From assembly GCF_014385195.1 (NCBI RefSeq), contig NZ_JACRTG010000007.1, forward strand, positions 1-64,000: a stretch of 64,000 nt of DNA. Reading direction: 5' to 3'. Below the pieces are notes generated by a model. That model was given only the letters and a program-made list of their open reading frames with translations, did no database searches and was not told the DNA's origin. This DNA comes from Paratissierella segnis (lineage in GTDB: Bacteria > Bacillota > Clostridia > Tissierellales > Tissierellaceae). The number at the start of each line of letters is the position of its first letter. Position 1 is the first letter of the stretch. Below are positions 45,392 through 54,430 of this stretch, piece after piece. Made by a program: the position numbers and the translations under genes.

Positions 45392-45532
45392 ATGACAGAT
45401 GTTATCATTATTGTGATTATAGCGATTTGTGTGATATTTAGTATAGCTTATAGCAGAAAAAGAAAAAAATCAGGGCAATCAAGCTGCGGATGCGGCTGTG
45501 ATGATTGCAATACTACCCATTCCGATAAATAG
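45392..45532 (+). CDS. FeoB-associated Cys-rich membrane protein
   Basis: A 46-residue protein too short for most gene finders, ATG 45392 behind TTAGGAGG, 19 bases after feoB. One N-terminal membrane helix (residues 4-19) is followed by a basic stretch (SRKRKK) and a cysteine cluster SSCGCGCDDC. This matches the small FeoB-associated Cys-rich family found after feoB in many Firmicutes. The cysteines may bind iron near the FeoB pore. Function remains unproven. Confidence 0.85.
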   Translation: MTDVIIIVIIAICVIFSIAYSRKRKKSGQSSCGCGCDDCNTTHSDK

Positions 45533-45608
45533 ATTGTAGATTTAAACTGGTAGTTTCCTTTAAAATTTGATATGATTTAGGTATCTTAGTAGTTTGGAGG
45601 TACAGAAC

Positions 45609-45980
45609 ATGAATGAATCAAGAGAAATGTATTTGGAAACTATTTTGATTTTAAAGAAACGTAACGAGCATGTTAGATCAATAGACGTAGCAAGAGAGTT
45701 AAATTTTAGCAAGGCAAGTGTGAGTCGGGCAGTTGGAATACTAAAGGATGATGATTTTATAACAGTTGATGCCAATGGGTATATTGAATTGACCGAGAAA
45801 GGCACAAGAAAATCTAAAGACATTTACAACAAACATAAAGTTTTAACATCATTTTTTATAAACGTAATTAAGGTATCACCTGAAATAGCTGAAGAGGATG
45901 CATGTAAAATTGAACATGTTATTAGCGATGATACCTTTAAGGGTATAGAAAAGTATTTAGCAGATAATAAAAATAATTAA
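45609..45980 (+). CDS. Short DtxR/MntR-family metal-dependent regulator with iron-type ligands
   Basis: The start is ATG 45609 behind GGAGG; an upstream TTG at 45594 is rejected. The 123-residue protein has an N-terminal winged helix (SIDVARELNFSKASVSRAV) and a metal/dimer domain. In the first metal site Met7, Glu10, His76, Cys99, Glu102 and His103 occupy the positions of MntR Asp8, Glu11, His77, Glu99, Glu102 and His103. Met and Cys at these places are found in iron-sensing DtxR/IdeR. The C-terminal SH3 domain of DtxR is missing. It is the last feo-cluster gene, so iron repression of feo is likely. Confidence 0.85.
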   Translation: MNESREMYLETILILKKRNEHVRSIDVARELNFSKASVSRAVGILKDDDFITVDANGYIELTEKGTRKSKDIYNKHKVLTSFFINVIKVSPEIAEEDACKIEHVISDDTFKGIEKYLADNKNN

Positions 45981-46021
45981 ATTTACGCCAATCGTAGGAT
46001 TACGGTTGGCGTAAATTTTTA
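45981..46021 (+). terminator. Terminator of the feo/DtxR region
   Basis: A very long stem: ATTTACGCCAATCGTA (45981-45996) pairs with TACGGTTGGCGTAAAT (46001-46016) with one G-U pair, followed by Ts. One of the strongest terminators in the window. Confidence 0.9.
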
Positions 46022-46175
46022 AGAAAGTATTTGCAAACTGCATGATTTTGTCCGGTTTAGAAATCGTTATTGATACAGGGATGGCATATTATATATTTGT
46101 AATATGTTTTTTCTTTAAGAAAAATTGCACATTTTTTCATTGCCATACGTTATACATTATGAGAGGAGGTTTCTT

Positions 46176-46637
46176 ATGTCTGTAAGCTTACAGGACCAAT
46201 ACGATAAGATATACCGATATTGTTATTTTAAAGTAAACAACAAAGAGATAGCAGAAGATTTGACACAAGAAACTTTCTTAAAATATTTCAGTCAGACATC
46301 ATATATAAACAGAGGGAAGCCTCTTGCTTATCTCTATACCATAGCAAAAAATCTATGCGTTGATTATTACAGAAATAATAATAAAGAAAAAAAGTTGGAT
46401 ACAGAAATATTAGTGAATGATACCATTTCTAAGGTTGAAACAAATCTTACCGTAAGACAAGCGGTATCCACATTGCCAAAAGATTTACAAGAACTACTAT
46501 TGCTTAGGTATGCAAATGAACTTAAGGTAAATGAAATAGCAAGTATTATGGGAATTTCAAGGTTTTCAGTTAGCCGAAAATTAAACAAGGCATATGGTGA
46601 GTTAAAAACTATTTTGAAGGAGGAGGATTTTTCATGA
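46176..46637 (+). CDS. ECF-type sigma factor leading an ABC transporter operon
   Basis: The start is ATG 46176 behind GAGAGGAGG; a longer frame starts 17 codons earlier. The 153-residue sigma factor has region 2 in YDKIYRYCYFKVNNKEIAED and AKNLCVDYYRNNNK, and region 4 in LPKDLQELLLLRYANELKV and SRFSVSRKLNKAYGEL. It overlaps the next gene by four bases, so it is the first member of a four-gene operon with an unknown membrane protein and an ABC transporter. Such ECF/ABC units are often autoregulated and triggered by antimicrobial or envelope stress. Confidence 0.88.
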   Translation: MSVSLQDQYDKIYRYCYFKVNNKEIAEDLTQETFLKYFSQTSYINRGKPLAYLYTIAKNLCVDYYRNNNKEKKLDTEILVNDTISKVETNLTVRQAVSTLPKDLQELLLLRYANELKVNEIASIMGISRFSVSRKLNKAYGELKTILKEEDFS

Positions 46638-47365
46638 GGCATAAATTGAAAAGGGAAGTAAAATTGACCTTTGAAGCTCCAACACCTGCGAGAAAAGAGA
46701 GCTTTCTATGCCAATTCGACTATCCTAGAGCAAGTCAATTTGATTTTATAAAAGCACAGTTAGGATATATTAGGAAACGTGTTTGGATTTTATCATTACT
46801 ATTATTCATAGTTACACTTTTTGAGTTGCATTTTTACGGAGTATCTACTTCCTTTGTTCGTATTATGTCATCTGTTTTGCCTTTTATTTCATTGATAAGT
46901 ATAAGTGAAATCACTAGAAGCGTAACCCACAATATGGAAGAACTGGAAATGAGTTGTAAGCATAACTTTTTAGAAATTTTCTTTATTCGTGCAGGAATAT
47001 TAGGAACGGCTAATCTCATTTTTTTGCTAAGTATTTTATTTTTACTTGTGGGGAAAACCGACTTTGGATTTTTCAGATTGGGACTATTTCTGACAACGCC
47101 GTATTTATTAAATTGCTATATTTCACTTATTGTACTAAACTGCTTAAAAAGCAGAGATGTTACTTATATATGTGGCATAGTTACAGCTTTTGTTAGTATA
47201 TCAAATGTATTGATTACAATACAGATAAATGACATTTATACAGAAAAATATTGGACGTTATGGATTACGTCATTTATAGTTTTAGCCATATTGAGTGTTA
47301 TAGAACTGGTAAAGCTAATTAAAAAAATGGAGGAATTTAAGTGGAACTCATCATTGACCGTTTAA
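46634..47365 (+). CDS. Integral membrane protein, candidate anti-sigma factor
   Basis: A 243-residue protein overlapping the sigma gene by four bases (ATGA). Residues 1-50 form a basic cytosolic segment (MRHKLKREVKLTFEAPTPAR), followed by six or so membrane helices from ~residue 55 (VWILSLLLFIVTLFELHF) to the C terminus. I do not recognise a named family. The location between an ECF sigma factor and an ABC transporter suggests an anti-sigma factor whose cytosolic N terminus holds the sigma factor, or a transporter subunit. It overlaps the ATPase gene by 25 bases. Confidence 0.7.
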   Translation: MRHKLKREVKLTFEAPTPARKESFLCQFDYPRASQFDFIKAQLGYIRKRVWILSLLLFIVTLFELHFYGVSTSFVRIMSSVLPFISLISISEITRSVTHNMEELEMSCKHNFLEIFFIRAGILGTANLIFLLSILFLLVGKTDFGFFRLGLFLTTPYLLNCYISLIVLNCLKSRDVTYICGIVTAFVSISNVLITIQINDIYTEKYWTLWITSFIVLAILSVIELVKLIKKMEEFKWNSSLTV

Positions 47366-48213
47366 CAAAACAATATAAAAATAAGATTGCAGTTGATCGA
47401 ATTTCATTGACACTAAAGGAAGGTGTTTATGGATTATTAGGGGAAAATGGTTCTGGAAAAACAACATTGATGCGAATGATTTGCGGAGTTTTAAAGCCTA
47501 CAAGCGGAGACGTGAAATTCGATGGAATTGATGTAAGCGAAGAAGAATATAGAGATTCATTAGGTTATTTACCGCAGGATTTTGGATATTATCCGGAATT
47601 TACAGCTTGCGATTTTTTGCTTTACATGGGAAGTTTGAAGGGACTTACCAAGATAAGGGCAAAAGAAAAAGCAAGTGAATTATTAGAACTTGTCGGACTT
47701 TCGGATGTATCGAAAAAGAAAATAAGAACATATTCAGGTGGTATGAAACAGCGCTTAGGTATTGCGCAAGCAATGCTAAACAATCCGAAAATTTTGATTT
47801 TAGATGAGCCAACTTCAGGTCTTGATCCAAAGGAGCGCATACACTTTCGTAATTTGATTTCCAGATTAGGCAAAGATAGAATTGTACTTCTGTCCACACA
47901 TATAGTTTCAGATGTTGAATATATTGCTTCAACAATCCTTATGATGAAGGATGGGCAGATTATTCTTCAAGGCAGCCTTGAAGAAATCATTGGGGCAATC
48001 GAGGGAAAGGTGTTTGAATGTTCAGTAGATAAAAAAACTGCTGCTAATCTTATAGCTAATTATCCAATAATTAATATAAGAGAAGAATCGGACAGAACTT
48101 TTTTACGCCTAGTAGCTGATAAACCTCCTTGTGAAACTGCAGTTGTTGTACCGGCTATATTAGAAGATTTGTATTTGTATTATTTTAATGAGGGGGCAAC
48201 TGGGAATGAATAG
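47341..48213 (+). CDS. ABC transporter ATP-binding protein
   Basis: A 290-residue ATPase started at GTG 47341, inside the end of the previous gene; GGAGGAATTTAA lies directly upstream. It has Walker A GENGSGKTT, the Q-loop LPQDFG, the signature YSGGMKQRLGIAQAM, Walker B ILILDEPTSGLD and the switch LSTHIVSD. The C-terminal ~75 residues are a family-specific extension seen in CcmA/NatA-like exporters. It powers the permease encoded next. Substrate is not predictable from the ATPase; export of a peptide or antibiotic is most common in such cassettes. Confidence 0.93.
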   Translation: MELIIDRLTKQYKNKIAVDRISLTLKEGVYGLLGENGSGKTTLMRMICGVLKPTSGDVKFDGIDVSEEEYRDSLGYLPQDFGYYPEFTACDFLLYMGSLKGLTKIRAKEKASELLELVGLSDVSKKKIRTYSGGMKQRLGIAQAMLNNPKILILDEPTSGLDPKERIHFRNLISRLGKDRIVLLSTHIVSDVEYIASTILMMKDGQIILQGSLEEIIGAIEGKVFECSVDKKTAANLIANYPIINIREESDRTFLRLVADKPPCETAVVVPAILEDLYLYYFNEGATGNE

Positions 48214-49414
48214 TTATTGTGAATTAATTAGATTTGAATACAGAAAGATTTTAAGAAAACGCAGCAATATCATAACACTTTTTATTGCTATCTTTATCAC
48301 TCTATTTAGCTGTGTTGGTCCCTTAATGGGAAATCAATATATAAAAGGAGAAATATATGAAACAAATTATGAAGGAATGAAAAAGGACAGGGAATATATA
48401 AGAAGCTTGTCAGGCAGAGAAGTAGATAAGAGCTTGCTCTTGGAAACAATAGAAGCTTATTCTCATATTCCACATACTGATGGCAAATATACAGATACAA
48501 AAGAATACCAGCAATATGCTCGTACATATAGTGAAGTTTATTATTTAATCAGAAAAGCATACAATTTAAATGACTGGAAAGAAATATCAACTATTGTAGA
48601 AGATAATGTTAACAATTTCTATCATGTACGTCAAGATATGGTTGAAAAAAACATAGAGGATACAACAATGAGTGCCACAGAAAAAGCAAATTCTGTAAAT
48701 CTAAGCAGAAAAGTAAAAACACCATTTATCTATTCATATACAGGTGGATATACGAGATTTTTCTCACAAATGTATACAACCGCTATTTTAATCTGTTTTA
48801 TCTGTTCCGTTTATATTGCTCCATTGTTTGCAGGGGAATATACTGATAAAATGGATAGCCTTATCTTGTCATCTAAATATGGTAAAAATAAACTTATATC
48901 TGCAAAATTATTTACAGGAGTGTCTTTTTCTATTTTGCTGAGCATTATTCTATCCGCTGTATCCTTCGTTACAGTGATGATATTTTTCGGATGGGAAGGC
49001 GGCAATTCACCAATTCAACTTTATTTACCGCTATCAATACATCCCTTAACTATGGGACAGGTTGCACTAATGAATTTCGTTTTAATTATGTTTGGGAATA
49101 TATTATCTGCTGTATTGACGATGCTATTATCTGCAAAGCTTAAATCTTCATTTATGGTAATTGTGATTATGACAGTAATTACTATTTCTCCTATGCTTGT
49201 GAATGTATCTGAAGATGTACTGTGGATATACCATTTATCCAATCTTATACCTGTAAATATGTTTTCTATTGGCAATATAATAGATGTATTTTCTATAGAC
49301 TTATTTGGATTTATCCTAATGCCTTATGATATTATGCTTGTTTTTGCCATTATATCAAGTATAGTATTGCTGCCATTTGCGTACCGAAGCTTTAAAAATC
49401 ATGATTGCGCGTAA
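48206..49414 (+). CDS. ABC-2 type permease
   Basis: The start is ATG 48206, which overlaps the ATPase stop by eight bases and has GAGGGGG nine bases upstream; an earlier ATG at 48188 is less well placed. The 402-residue product has a first membrane helix at ~20-45, a large extracellular domain (~50-185) and about five further helices, including AILICFICSVYIAPLFAGEY. This topology matches ABC-2 exporters. It probably works with the ATPase at 47341. A bidirectional terminator follows. Confidence 0.85.
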   Translation: MNSYCELIRFEYRKILRKRSNIITLFIAIFITLFSCVGPLMGNQYIKGEIYETNYEGMKKDREYIRSLSGREVDKSLLLETIEAYSHIPHTDGKYTDTKEYQQYARTYSEVYYLIRKAYNLNDWKEISTIVEDNVNNFYHVRQDMVEKNIEDTTMSATEKANSVNLSRKVKTPFIYSYTGGYTRFFSQMYTTAILICFICSVYIAPLFAGEYTDKMDSLILSSKYGKNKLISAKLFTGVSFSILLSIILSAVSFVTVMIFFGWEGGNSPIQLYLPLSIHPLTMGQVALMNFVLIMFGNILSAVLTMLLSAKLKSSFMVIVIMTVITISPMLVNVSEDVLWIYHLSNLIPVNMFSIGNIIDVFSIDLFGFILMPYDIMLVFAIISSIVLLPFAYRSFKNHDCA

Positions 49415-49426
49415 TTTAAAATAGAT

Positions 49427-49463
49427 AAAAACGGATAGCCGATTAACTAACTATCCGTTTTTT
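49427..49463. terminator. Bidirectional terminator between convergent operons
   Basis: AAAAACGGATAG / CTATCCGTTTTT (49427-49438 with 49451-49462), with A and T runs on both sides. Confidence 0.85.
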
Positions 49464-49491
49464 ATTCCTAAAATAAATTTGTTTGAGGTTT

Positions 49492-50682
49492 TTATTTTCT
49501 AAAAGCTATTTCTTTATAATGGGCTAAAATAAGTTGGTGAAGCATCTGTTCTTCTTTAATATTTGGGCTTAAATCGCATACATCCCAAATAGTTTGTTCT
49601 ATGCCATTTGACTTTACTGAACTTTGAAGTTTAAGCGCAGACGGATCCTTTTCGTTTTCAAACAAAAACAAGTAAGCAGCTCCTCTGGCGAGGAAATATG
49701 GCAATTTATTGTACTTTAAGCAAAGTAGTGCCGGACCTATATATCTATCATCTCTGCTTAATTTTCTAAGTGGATCAGCCGAAACATGTTCCACATCATC
49801 TAAAACATTGCTTTTCATAAAGAAATTCCAATATTTATTTTTACCTTCTTTTATTTCTTCGGTATTAAAATTAAATTCTTTTCCAATTCCAAAGCTGGCT
49901 TCATTATAAGCTTGGTCAGCTATATTTTGGATATAAGGATCATTAGCGCATTCTACTGTATATTTATAGCCTTTGCTCCATCCTATTGAGGCAATCGTAC
50001 AATGAAGCATATTACCGCACCAAACTTTTTCTGCCAATCTTCCCTCAACACGGTCTGTAAATTGTATAAACTCCATGTCCGGCTTTGGACCTACAAATTC
50101 ATCTCCTACAGGAATGACAGTGCCCTCACTAGAAGAAACACAGAGGGGGTCTTCTTTAAGCATCTTAGGGGTGGGGTTTACTCCGCCTCTTAAGGTTAAC
50201 GCTTCAACGATACCGATATTATCTTTATAATAATTTATTTCAGTTTCTGTATGAAGTTGTTTTTCTACCATTTCTTTTACTCTACGTGCTGTAAGTGCTT
50301 TATTTACAAAAAAGATGAAATTCAAAGGATTTTTTCTACTGATTTCTATACATCGTTTAATAGTTTCTACTATTTGGTTTGCTACTGATGGTAAAGCATT
50401 TGGATATAGGGCAACACAAACCATATCAACTATAGACAATTTCTCAATTATTGTTGTAAAATCTCTTTCAATTGAATAGGCTTCATAATCTTTAATTATT
50501 CTCTTTTTTGTTTCAGCTTTACCTGTTATAAATAAAGTATATTGTCCTCTTGAGTTAAGTTTGTCAACCAGATCAGTAGATATGTCTATGAATGTTATAT
50601 GATATCCTGCAGCACTAAATAAATCTGCCAAATATCCTCTTCCTATTTTTCCCGAACCAATTATTGCTACAGTTTTTTTCAT
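49492..50682 (-). CDS. Mannitol-1-phosphate 5-dehydrogenase-like (MtlD) protein
   Basis: A 396-residue polyol dehydrogenase read leftwards, last gene of the second PTS operon, start at the ATG ending 50682 behind AGGAGG. The N-terminal Rossmann fold begins VAIIGSGKIGRGYLADLF. The C-terminal helical domain contains CTIASIGWSKGYKYT and DPLRKLSRDDRYIGPA, the region that holds the catalytic lysine in mannitol dehydrogenases. Members convert polyol phosphates to ketose phosphates with NAD. In this operon, with a sorbitol-6-phosphate-like SDR and a DeoC-like aldolase, it may act on an unusual C5 or C6 polyol phosphate. Confidence 0.88.
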   Translation of the reverse strand: MKKTVAIIGSGKIGRGYLADLFSAAGYHITFIDISTDLVDKLNSRGQYTLFITGKAETKKRIIKDYEAYSIERDFTTIIEKLSIVDMVCVALYPNALPSVANQIVETIKRCIEISRKNPLNFIFFVNKALTARRVKEMVEKQLHTETEINYYKDNIGIVEALTLRGGVNPTPKMLKEDPLCVSSSEGTVIPVGDEFVGPKPDMEFIQFTDRVEGRLAEKVWCGNMLHCTIASIGWSKGYKYTVECANDPYIQNIADQAYNEASFGIGKEFNFNTEEIKEGKNKYWNFFMKSNVLDDVEHVSADPLRKLSRDDRYIGPALLCLKYNKLPYFLARGAAYLFLFENEKDPSALKLQSSVKSNGIEQTIWDVCDLSPNIKEEQMLHQLILAHYKEIAFRK

Positions 50683-50699
50683 TGAAAACTTCCTCCTAT

Positions 50700-52304
50700 T
50701 TATGCAATGATTCCTACAGCACCAAGTATCAATCCAAGTGCAAATACTAGTAAAGTAGCTTTAAAATAAGTGCCCTTGAATTTATTTATATAAGTGTATA
50801 TACCTGTTACTGTTAACAATGGCAGTATTCCTTTGAGAATGGAATCTAAAGTTTCCTGCAAAGGCATTGGGATGGAAGCAACATTAAATGCAATAGGAGT
50901 GGAAACAGTTATATATGAAGCAGCCAATCCTCCCATTATAAACAATCCAAGAATGCTTGCACCTTGTATAATCTTATTGACTATTCCTAACTTAAGTAGA
51001 TGAGCTACGGATTTAGACCCCATTTTATAACCCAAACGACATAATGCAAGACCAACAGGAATTGTTATAGCAGCAAAAACTATAGGTGGTGCAAAGCCGG
51101 CAATCCAACTGCCTTTTTTAGCCCAAGGAATAAATAAACTTAAAATAATCGGAAGTATTATACCATAAGTTAAAGTATCTCCAATTCCTGCCACAGGGCC
51201 CATCAATCCAGTTTTAACGCCGGTGATTGCATTATCAGAAATGTCTGCGCCCAATGATTTTTGTTCCTCCATTGCAATAGCTATACCTGGGATTACACTG
51301 CCAAATAGTGCTTCTGTATTAAAGAAGACCAGATGTCGTTTAAAAGCCGCAATTCTATCTTCCTTTTTGTCATAAAGCTTATTGATAATAGGGGATAAAG
51401 CCATTGTAAATGTTGCGGCTTGATACCTTTCAAAATTGTGATTAGATTCGCCAAAAGTCCACCATATGAAAAATGCTTTATTAATATCTTTCTTTGATAA
51501 AACGCTATAGACTTGTGATTCTTCACCGGTGTCAAAGGAAAGACTAGGTAATTTATCATCCTTATTTGTAAAGACAATATGAAGATATGCCATTATAAAT
51601 CCGAAAATAGCTAAAGGCAATATAGGGATTGATAAATACTGAACAATAAAGAATCCTAATAAAAAGTATGGAAGCAAGTTTTTCTTGCCTATTGATGTTA
51701 CCGCTATAGATATTCCAAGTGCAGGTAAGATTTTTCCAACCACTGCCAATCCATTTGTTAACCAATTAGGAATCATATTTATTATAGCGCTTCCTGCCGT
51801 TGGTCCAAGATATACTATAACCATCAATGGAATGGTTAAGATTATTCTTGGTAATGCCGGAAGTATTGCTCCTGCAAAAAATATGCCTTTTGAGTTACCT
51901 TCTTCTGCATATTTATCAGCTAATTGAATACAAGAACCGTTAATAATATAAGTTAAATTATTAAGTTGTTCTCCTAATAGTCCGGCAGGGACTGCCGCAG
52001 CAACAGCTAACTCAGGACTCATGCCTGATGAGATTGATAGTGAAGTAGCAACTAAAGCGGCGATGCTTGGGTCTGCCGGTCTTGCACCTCCTGGAGCGAT
52101 GATTCCAAGGTACATTAGCTGCAACTCTGCACCGATTAACATTGCTTGAGGTACATCGCCTAAGATAATACCTACAACCAACGACATAGGTAAAGGTGAA
52201 AAGTAGAACGCTCCACTAAAAGTAGTTCCTAAGCTAAGAGCATGAAAAATATAAAAGCCTAGCCCAATAAGTAAAACCTGTGTCAAAGTAATTCCTTGTG
52301 CCAT
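50700..52304 (-). CDS. Fused PTS mannose-family IIC-IID membrane protein (second copy)
   Basis: A 534-residue membrane protein read leftwards, ATG ending 52304 behind AAGGAGGAG. The IIC half has VVGIILGDVPQAMLIGAEL and IAPGGARPADPS; the IID half starts near residue 265 (VLSKKDINKAFFIWW) and has MGPVAGIGDTLTYGI. The length and fusion are identical to the protein encoded at 30941, although sequence differs, so the two are paralogues or independently acquired systems. It is the permease for the sugar of this operon. Confidence 0.9.
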   Translation of the reverse strand: MAQGITLTQVLLIGLGFYIFHALSLGTTFSGAFYFSPLPMSLVVGIILGDVPQAMLIGAELQLMYLGIIAPGGARPADPSIAALVATSLSISSGMSPELAVAAAVPAGLLGEQLNNLTYIINGSCIQLADKYAEEGNSKGIFFAGAILPALPRIILTIPLMVIVYLGPTAGSAIINMIPNWLTNGLAVVGKILPALGISIAVTSIGKKNLLPYFLLGFFIVQYLSIPILPLAIFGFIMAYLHIVFTNKDDKLPSLSFDTGEESQVYSVLSKKDINKAFFIWWTFGESNHNFERYQAATFTMALSPIINKLYDKKEDRIAAFKRHLVFFNTEALFGSVIPGIAIAMEEQKSLGADISDNAITGVKTGLMGPVAGIGDTLTYGIILPIILSLFIPWAKKGSWIAGFAPPIVFAAITIPVGLALCRLGYKMGSKSVAHLLKLGIVNKIIQGASILGLFIMGGLAASYITVSTPIAFNVASIPMPLQETLDSILKGILPLLTVTGIYTYINKFKGTYFKATLLVFALGLILGAVGIIA

Positions 52305-52358
52305 TTTTTCTCCTCCTTATATTATAAAATTTAAACTATAATGAATGATATGATAATT

Positions 52359-53162
52359 TTATCCTTTGGATTTTCCCCCAGTTATATTGATTGTAGTTCC
52401 GGTAATATAACTTGCGTGATCGGATATTAGATAGCTTATTAAGTCTGCAATTTCATTTAATTTTCCTTCACGACCTAGAGGAATTTTTTTTCTGTAATCC
52501 CCATATATATTATCGGAAGCTTGTCCTCTGATATATGCTTGAGTTTTGAGCATTTTTTCATCACTTAAATTTGTTCTTTCGTTGACGCCTGGCTCAACTC
52601 CTATTACCCTTATATTATAAGGTCCCAATTCTTTTGCCCAAGACAAGCCAAATGCATGTACAGCTGCCTTTGTTCCTGCATACAGACTCTGTCCTATAGA
52701 TCCCTCAATGCCTGCCTCAGAAGCAATATTTATTATAACACCGCTTTTTTGCTGAATCATAACATGTGCAACAGCTTGTGAGCATAAAAAGGTGCCTTTT
52801 TGATTTATACGAACCATAAAATCGAAATCATCTTCATTTGCTTCATACTCCGGATTTCCTCCATGATAATCAACAAGCATCCCCAGTCTGCCTACACCGG
52901 CATTGTTAACTAATGCATCTATACGGCCGTATTTGTCTACAACTATTTTTACCATTTCTTCAATTTCAGATTTATTGGATATATCACATTTTATATAGTC
53001 AATAGATTTGTTGCCATCATGTTGATTATTCTTTACAATATCTGCAACAATGGCTTTAGCACCATTTCCAACTAAATTTTCTACTATTTTTTCACCAATT
53101 CCATTGCTTCCGCCTGTTACAATTACAACTTTTTTAGATAGATCTAGCCATTTCTCATTCAT
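52359..53162 (-). CDS. Short-chain dehydrogenase, sorbitol-6-phosphate 2-dehydrogenase-like
   Basis: A 267-residue SDR read leftwards. The cofactor loop TGGSNGIG is at 16-23, followed by the NNAG motif, catalytic Ser148, Tyr161 and Lys165 (YAGTK). The opening WLDLSKKVVIVTGGSNG and the whole domain resemble sorbitol-6-phosphate dehydrogenases of sorbose/sorbitol PTS operons in lactobacilli. It would oxidise a hexitol phosphate to a ketose phosphate. Next to it are an MtlD-type dehydrogenase and a DeoC-like aldolase, so substrate may be different from sorbitol. Confidence 0.88.
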   Translation of the reverse strand: MNEKWLDLSKKVVIVTGGSNGIGEKIVENLVGNGAKAIVADIVKNNQHDGNKSIDYIKCDISNKSEIEEMVKIVVDKYGRIDALVNNAGVGRLGMLVDYHGGNPEYEANEDDFDFMVRINQKGTFLCSQAVAHVMIQQKSGVIINIASEAGIEGSIGQSLYAGTKAAVHAFGLSWAKELGPYNIRVIGVEPGVNERTNLSDEKMLKTQAYIRGQASDNIYGDYRKKIPLGREGKLNEIADLISYLISDHASYITGTTINITGGKSKG

Positions 53163-53196
53163 GAAATCACTCCTCTTATATATTTAAATTGATTTT

Positions 53197-53874
53197 TTAG
53201 ATGTAAATTGCTTGTAATTCTTTTATTATCTTAATTGCATGAGAAGTTCCTATTCTATTTGCACCTGCTTCAACCATTGCATAAAGTGTTTTTAAATCAT
53301 GAATCCCTGCAGCTGCTTTTATTTTTATGTCTGAAGAAGCATACTTTCGCATCAATTTTACATCTTCTACAGTTGCACCACCGCTGCCAAATCCCGTAGT
53401 AGTTTTTATAAAATCAGGTTTGACCTTAGATGCAATCTTACATAAAAAAATGATTTCATCCTTGCTTAGATAACAATTTTCAAAGATGACTTTGGAAGAT
53501 ACATTTCTCTTACGGCATTCAGTAACGATTGCATCCATTTCTTTGCTGATATAGTCTTCATTTTGTCTTTTAACTTCAGCGATATTTACAACGTATTCAA
53601 CCTCGTCAGCGCCTAATTTAATCGCATCTTTTGCTTCAAAAACCTTTGCTTCAATAGTTGTCTGACCAAATGGGAACGATATCCCTGCGGAAACATTAAC
53701 TCCGGAACCTTTTAAGATGTTTTTACAATAGGCAACAGATGATTCACCTACAGCAACTGTCTTGAATCGGTACCTCATAGCATCTTCACACAATTTGTCT
53801 AAATCCTCATAACCACCACCTATTTTGGGGACATATTCAATCATTTGTGCTATTTTTAAGATTTCTTCTTTCAA
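53197..53874 (-). CDS. DeoC-like class I aldolase
   Basis: A 225-residue aldolase read leftwards. The Schiff-base lysine is Lys157 in FIKTTTGFGSGG, and the second active-site lysine is Lys186 in KIKAAAGI, as in deoxyribose-phosphate aldolase. However, the conserved Asp (Asp102 of the E. coli enzyme) is replaced by Glu93 in ADEVEYVVN, and the usual VCVxPxxV segment is changed to VAVGESSVAY. These substitutions suggest a substrate different from deoxyribose 5-phosphate. It lies between IIB and the SDR in a PTS operon rather than in a nucleoside cluster. Confidence 0.85.
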   Translation of the reverse strand: MKEEILKIAQMIEYVPKIGGGYEDLDKLCEDAMRYRFKTVAVGESSVAYCKNILKGSGVNVSAGISFPFGQTTIEAKVFEAKDAIKLGADEVEYVVNIAEVKRQNEDYISKEMDAIVTECRKRNVSSKVIFENCYLSKDEIIFLCKIASKVKPDFIKTTTGFGSGGATVEDVKLMRKYASSDIKIKAAAGIHDLKTLYAMVEAGANRIGTSHAIKIIKELQAIYI

Positions 53875-53908
53875 TTAAACTCCTCCTTTTTTAAAAATCA
53901 AATTTTAA

Positions 53909-54409
53909 TTAATTTAACCCAAAATCATATTTTTTTAATATTTTGTCTAAAGAAGCCTTTGAGTCATCCGGGACTTGTTGAAACTCAATCTTCACACCTT
54001 TATCGTTCATGTCCTTTAACAATTTTGCATCTTCCGCATTTAACGTAATTGGACCATGAACGTTTATTCTATCAGGACCCGAACCAAGTCCTCCGATTTG
54101 TAAGTGTTCCATGGGAAATCCCTTTTCATAGCAGTAGTGAGCATCTTTTACATTTTTAAACAGTACAAGGACCTTGCTATTGTCTGAATTGTTGTTGTTG
54201 AAATAATCAATAACCTTATCCTTGGTAAATACTTTTATGTCCACATTGGATGGAGCTGCCATACCATAAATATCTGCCAAGAATGGATCGTTTGCTATAT
54301 CATCGTTGACAGCTGCTATAATTTGTGCGCCTGTAGCTTTTAACCATTTGACCATAACTTGTCCATGAATCATTCTGAAATCAACTCGTATCAATTCAAT
54401 TTTGCTCAT
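53909..54409 (-). CDS. PTS mannose-family IIB component (second copy)
   Basis: A 166-residue phosphocarrier read leftwards; start at the ATG ending 54409 behind GGAGG, not the ATG six codons upstream that overlaps this ribosome site. The active-site motif FRMIHGQV gives His15, and GGLGSGPDRINVHG is the second conserved region. It transfers phosphate from IIA to the incoming sugar. It is homologous to the IIB protein encoded at 27785, but here it is translated in one unit with IIA and the aldolase. Confidence 0.92.
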   Translation of the reverse strand: MSKIELIRVDFRMIHGQVMVKWLKATGAQIIAAVNDDIANDPFLADIYGMAAPSNVDIKVFTKDKVIDYFNNNNSDNSKVLVLFKNVKDAHYCYEKGFPMEHLQIGGLGSGPDRINVHGPITLNAEDAKLLKDMNDKGVKIEFQQVPDDSKASLDKILKKYDFGLN

Positions 54410-54430
54410 AATAATCCTCCATTTCATTTT

